Position numbers and translations under genes: made by a program
Notes under the pieces: generated by a model
What the model was told of the DNA's origin: nothing
The model's input: the letters and a program-made list of their open reading frames with translations, nothing else
Databases searched by the model: none
Assembly: GCF_020524045.1 (NCBI RefSeq)
Contig: NZ_JAIVKL010000007.1
Span: 124,001 to 188,000, forward strand
Source of the DNA: Metabacillus litoralis
GTDB lineage: Bacteria; Bacillota; Bacilli; Bacillales; Bacillaceae
Length of the DNA: 64,000 nucleotides
Reading direction: 5' to 3'
Shown: positions 60,984 to 64,000 of the stretch, piece after piece
How the letters are laid out: each line of letters starts with the position of its first letter
Numbering within the stretch: position 1 is the first letter of the stretch

Positions 60984-61289
60984 ATGTATATCGTACATTC
61001 AACCTTCCATGTTCCAGTGGACAAGGTAGAAGAAGTCATTACAATATATCGGACTCGATCAAAGCTTGTTGATCAATATGATGGGTTTAAATACTTTCAG
61101 TTATTGCAAAATGAAGTGAAAAAAGGCGAACTCACTGTACAAATCGCTTGGAAGTCAAAAGAGGATTATGTGAATTGGGTAACAAGCGATGCTTATAAAA
61201 AAGTCCATGAATTAGAAAAGAATTATCCAGATCAAGAGCTTGCTTCTATAAAGCCTATTGTTCAACGATTTGAAGTGGTAGCAGAATGA
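60984..61289 (+). CDS. ABM-domain (antibiotic biosynthesis monooxygenase-like) protein
   Basis: A 101-aa dimeric alpha/beta-barrel ABM domain. It has MYIVHSTFHVPVDKVEEVITIYRTRSKLVDQYDGFKYFQLLQNE, VQIAWKSKEDYVNWVTSDAYKKVH, typical of the HmoA/HmoB heme-degrading group and other small monooxygenases. Asn or His ligands for heme cannot be confirmed. AGGGAGAG precedes the ATG. It overlaps the next gene by four bases (ATGA). TATAAT at 60932 is a plausible -10. Confidence 0.82.
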   Translation: MYIVHSTFHVPVDKVEEVITIYRTRSKLVDQYDGFKYFQLLQNEVKKGELTVQIAWKSKEDYVNWVTSDAYKKVHELEKNYPDQELASIKPIVQRFEVVAE

Positions 61290-61654
61290 AACAGGAGTTT
61301 GTAGCTAAAGTAATTGAAGAAGTTGTAGAAGGAATTTATAAAGCCTATCCTATGTTAGAAGAGAAATATGGCAGTGTGGGCCGAGAAAAATGTGTAGAAG
61401 ATAACTATCATCATTTTAAGCACCTCGACACAGCATATGCTTTGAATGAAACAAAGATATTTACTGACTACGCTCTATGGTTAAACAATATTTTGACTTC
61501 ACGTGGAATGAAGGAAGATCATCTTATTGACAATTTCGAACGAATACATCTTTCATTACAAGCTTATGATGATGAAGAAATTAGCAGTTACAGTGGGTAT
61601 TTAACCTCTGCAATAGCAACATTACAAAAGGAAAAGCAAAAAAAGGGGAAATGA
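61286..61654 (+). CDS. 122-aa helical hypothetical protein coupled to the ABM protein
   Basis: An all-helical soluble protein (MKQEFVAKVIEEVVEGIYKAYPMLEEKYGSVGREKCVEDNYHHFKHLDTAYALNETKIF..., LTSAIATLQKEKQKKGK). The VEDNYHHFKHLDTAYAL motif has three His that could bind a metal or heme. It overlaps the ABM gene by four bases, so the two proteins probably act together. No family is recognised with certainty. Confidence 0.7.
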   Translation: MKQEFVAKVIEEVVEGIYKAYPMLEEKYGSVGREKCVEDNYHHFKHLDTAYALNETKIFTDYALWLNNILTSRGMKEDHLIDNFERIHLSLQAYDDEEISSYSGYLTSAIATLQKEKQKKGK

Positions 61655-61671
61655 GCTCTTTTTTTGCTTTT
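61632..61671 (+). terminator. Terminator overlapping the end of the helical protein gene
   Basis: AAAAGCAAAAAAAG (61632-61645) and CTTTTTTTGCTTTT (61658-61671) are perfect 14-bp arms; the stop codon lies in the loop. Confidence 0.75.
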
Positions 61672-61860
61672 CTTTTTCTGTTTTTAGGTGGATTAAATTC
61701 AACAAATTTCACATGAGAGAATTAGGACTTTAAAGACACAAAAAGGCATCTCGAAAATTTCGAAAGAAAAAGTATCAAACATCGGATCAGGTCAATTTTG
61801 TCTTAGTAATCCTTATATATAGGGATTGAAAGGTTATATAATTCGCCTAAGTATTATTTA

Positions 61861-61914
61861 TTGACAGAATTCCGATAACGTTTTATAGTTAAACACGTTA
61901 ATAGTTAAAGTGTT
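61861..61914 (+). promoter_or_regulatory. Sigma-A promoter and MarR operator
   Basis: TTGACA (61861-61866), 17 bases, TATAGT (61884-61889) is a near-consensus promoter. A 23-bp imperfect palindrome AACACGTTAATAGTTAAAGTGTT (61892-61914) covers the expected start site, where a bound repressor would block transcription. The MarR gene begins 30 bases later. Confidence 0.7.
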
Positions 61915-61943
61915 GAAGTAGATTAAAGTGGGTGGCATAAAAA

Positions 61944-62405
61944 ATGAATGATAAACATATAGAAGAATTGATTAATCGATATCTAGTTGTATCTTTTTCT
62001 GTGACCAAAAAGGGTGAAAACCTTGTGAAAGATAGTATTGGGGAATTTATTACAAATGACCAACATTATACATTAAGGTATATACATAAAGTGGGTGTAT
62101 GCACTTCAACAGAGCTGGCAGAAGAATTTGATGTAAAGCGAAGTGCTATTACAGCGATCATCAATCGTTTAACAGAAAAGGAACTAATAAAACGAACACG
62201 AGATGAAAATGACCGACGAGTTATATACTTGACATTAACTGAAAAAGGTACTGAGTTATATGTGAACACAGAGGAGAAAATCCGTAAATTAGTAGAGTCA
62301 ATTATTACAAGTTTTGATGAAAGTGAAATTACCTCTTTTGTAGAAACATATGAAAAATTAAATACTTTATTAGACAATTTAAAAGAATGTAAAATGGAGG
62401 AATAG
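61944..62405 (+). CDS. MarR-family regulator (YdgG-like)
   Basis: A 153-aa winged-helix regulator. The DNA-binding part lies at about residues 40-110 (QHYTLRYIHKVGVCTSTELAEEFDVKRSAITAIINRLTEKELIKRTRDENDRRVIYLTLTEKG). The ends form the dimerisation helices. It is followed after three bases by an MMPL transporter gene, the same pairing as ydgG-ydgH in B. subtilis. It is most likely a repressor of this operon through the palindrome at 61892, released by an unknown ligand. GGGTGG precedes the ATG. Confidence 0.88.
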   Translation: MNDKHIEELINRYLVVSFSVTKKGENLVKDSIGEFITNDQHYTLRYIHKVGVCTSTELAEEFDVKRSAITAIINRLTEKELIKRTRDENDRRVIYLTLTEKGTELYVNTEEKIRKLVESIITSFDESEITSFVETYEKLNTLLDNLKECKMEE

Positions 62406-62408
62406 AAT

Positions 62409-64000
62409 TTGAACACAATAATTAAAGGAAAATGGTTTGTCATTATTGGCTGGATTGCTGTTGTCGTAGGTTTATTTTTTATTGCTCCTAACATGGCAGA
62501 TTTAGTTCGAGACAAGGGTCAAATTAGTGTACCTGATGGTTATTCATCATCATTAGCAGATGAAATATTAGCCGAAGTTCAGGCGGATGAAAGTGTTGGT
62601 GACATAACACAGGCTGCACTTGTTTTTCATAATGAAGATAAATTAACGAATGATGAAATAAAAGAAGCAGAAAAAGCTGTTTCGTTACTTGAAAAAAATA
62701 AAGAGCTTGATGTAACAGAGATATTAACTCATTTTAATGAGGAAAGCCTAAAAGATCAGCTTGTTTCAGAAGATGGTAAAACCATTCTTGCTTCAGTTTC
62801 TATTAATAGAAATGATCGAGAAGCCAAAGAGTTATCCGCACTATTATATGATGTTATTGAAGAAATCAATGTTGAACACTACTACACGAGTGGATGGATG
62901 ATTGATCAAGATGTTATGACAAGCTCGCAAGAAGGATTGAAGAAAACAGAAGGTATTACCGTTGTCTTTATATTAGCGGTCTTACTACTTGTTTTTAGAT
63001 CATTAATTGCACCAATCATACCGTTAATTACAGTAGGGATCACTTATTTGGCATCACAGTCAATTGTGTCAATACTAGTTGATCAATTGAATTTCCCCAT
63101 TTCTAATTTCACGCAAATATTTTTAGTTGCCGTATTGTTTGGGATTGGAACAGATTATTGTATATTACTTTTAAGTCGTTTTAAAGAAGAACTAGCACAT
63201 CGTGAAAGTGTAACAGAAGCCATTGTGGAAACATATCGCAATGCTGGTAGAACTGTATTTTTCAGTGGATTAGCAGTATTAATAGGTTTTGCCGCTATTG
63301 GTTTCTCACAATTTAAACTGTACCAATCAGCATCAGCTGTAGCAGTAGGAGTCGCAGTTTTATTGATTGCGTTATTTACGGTTGTACCTTTCTTTATGGC
63401 AGTATTAGGGAACAAAATATTCTGGCCATCAAAAGGTAAACTTGAGCATAAAGATAGTAAGTTATGGGAGACTGTTGGTCGTTTTTCATTAGTGCGTCCA
63501 GTTATTGCTTTACTTATAGTGGCAGCTGTCTCAACTCCATTTCTACTTTTATATGATGGTAAGCTATCTTATAATTCTTTAGAAGAAATCGGTGGAGATG
63601 TTAATTCAATCAAAGCATTTAATGCCATTTCAGATAGCTTTGGACCAGGTGAGTCTATGCCAACTGAAATTGTTATTAAAAATGATGAGGAAATGGACTC
63701 AACAGAATATATTGCATTAGCAGAAGAAATTAGTAAAGAGCTAGAAAAAGTTGATTTAGTAGATTCTGTTCGATCTGTTACAAGGCCAACCGGAGAAACT
63801 ATTGAGGACTTTTATGTGGCAAAGCAAGCTGAAAGTCTTGAAGAAGGACTAGGAGAAGGAAATGATGGGCTCGTTCAAATCAGTGATGGTCTTGCTGAGG
63901 CAGAATCAGAATTATCAAAATCAACTCCTCAGATGAAAGAAGCAACAAATGGGATTAATGAATTAATAAACGGTACAAGTGATATTAATTCAGGAATGAC
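62409..64000 (+). CDS. MMPL-family transporter (YdgH-like), truncated by the window end
   Basis: A large RND/MMPL-type exporter of which 530 codons are visible. N-terminal helix 1 is at residues 7-28 (WFVIIGWIAVVVGLFFIAP), an extracytoplasmic domain at 30-175, and a cluster of helices at 180-350 has the family motif FGIGTDYCILLLSRFKEEL (about 240-258). A further helix lies near 363-385, and a second extracytoplasmic domain with a heptad-like region (GDGLVQISDGLAEAESEL) follows. The start is TTG, about ten bases after GGAGG. It probably exports lipids or toxic compounds; the substrate is unknown. It is open at the right edge, so it is partial and not a pseudogene. Confidence 0.88.
   Translation, partial: MNTIIKGKWFVIIGWIAVVVGLFFIAPNMADLVRDKGQISVPDGYSSSLADEILAEVQADESVGDITQAALVFHNEDKLTNDEIKEAEKAVSLLEKNKELDVTEILTHFNEESLKDQLVSEDGKTILASVSINRNDREAKELSALLYDVIEEINVEHYYTSGWMIDQDVMTSSQEGLKKTEGITVVFILAVLLLVFRSLIAPIIPLITVGITYLASQSIVSILVDQLNFPISNFTQIFLVAVLFGIGTDYCILLLSRFKEELAHRESVTEAIVETYRNAGRTVFFSGLAVLIGFAAIGFSQFKLYQSASAVAVGVAVLLIALFTVVPFFMAVLGNKIFWPSKGKLEHKDSKLWETVGRFSLVRPVIALLIVAAVSTPFLLLYDGKLSYNSLEEIGGDVNSIKAFNAISDSFGPGESMPTEIVIKNDEEMDSTEYIALAEEISKELEKVDLVDSVRSVTRPTGETIEDFYVAKQAESLEEGLGEGNDGLVQISDGLAEAESELSKSTPQMKEATNGINELINGTSDINSGM

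Noticed and set aside
62409-64000. Pseudogene or truncated transporter
   Set aside because: The frame stays open to the last base, so the missing end is due to the window border.

Overview
The window is low-GC DNA from a spore-forming Bacillaceae relative. The evidence is strong Shine-Dalgarno (SD) sites, the comQXPA/degQ, mrpABCDEFG, kinB/kapB/kapD, pgi/yugN/mstX-yugO and yugU genes in nearly the order of the Bacillus subtilis yue-yuf-yug region, and spore genes (a GerPA/GerPF-like protein, tgl). No rRNA, tRNA, CRISPR array, transposase gene or prophage was seen. Gene names come from recognising protein families by eye; no database search was possible.

Layout. 1-7.1 kb: end of a sensor kinase, an HD-domain protein, yuzF, a MerR regulator, a first YugP membrane peptidase, a CBS/CorC-domain (MpfA/YugS-type) membrane protein behind a striking hairpin leader, then yueF-yueG-yueH. 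7.4-16.6 kb: an HpaB-like oxygenase, the c-di-GMP phosphodiesterase PdeH, and the quorum-sensing block degQ-comQ-comX-comP-comA-yuxO. The 52-aa comX pheromone gene and the 46-aa degQ are both present. 16.9-22.7 kb (minus strand): the complete Mrp antiporter operon. 23-36 kb: yufK, yuxK, pbpD, kapD, kapB, a YojM-type superoxide-dismutase-like lipoprotein, kinB, patB, yugE, yugF and alaR-alaT. 36.8-39 kb: an ECF sigma factor and its putative membrane anti-sigma partner behind an apparently autoregulated promoter. 39-46 kb: yugI, yuzA, yugJ, pgi, yugN, mstX-yugO and a second yugP.

46.2-57.2 kb is the most system-like accessory block. A tightly overlapping operon encodes an Hpt-REC-GGDEF-REC diguanylate cyclase, a membrane HEAT-repeat protein, a processive family-2 glycosyltransferase and an 1084-aa membrane-anchored glycoside-hydrolase-like protein. 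It is followed by a lone CheY-like receiver and a 964-aa hybrid histidine kinase. Together they look like a phosphorelay- and c-di-GMP-controlled exopolysaccharide synthesis and processing machine. 57.8-64 kb: yugU, a small membrane protein, the spore transglutaminase tgl, a metallo-beta-lactamase-fold hydrolase, an ABM monooxygenase pair, and a MarR-MMPL (YdgG-YdgH-like) exporter operon cut by the window end.

Intergenic DNA is rich in short non-autonomous repeats. Two MITE-like families (called A and B here) have ends starting GGCT and perfect 8-bp target-site duplications. At 53.6-53.96 kb an A element sits inside a B element and both duplications are intact. Other repeats are a 125-bp tandem array (39.6-40 kb), long hairpin elements (called C and D), and two inverted arms of about 300 bp bracketing yugU.
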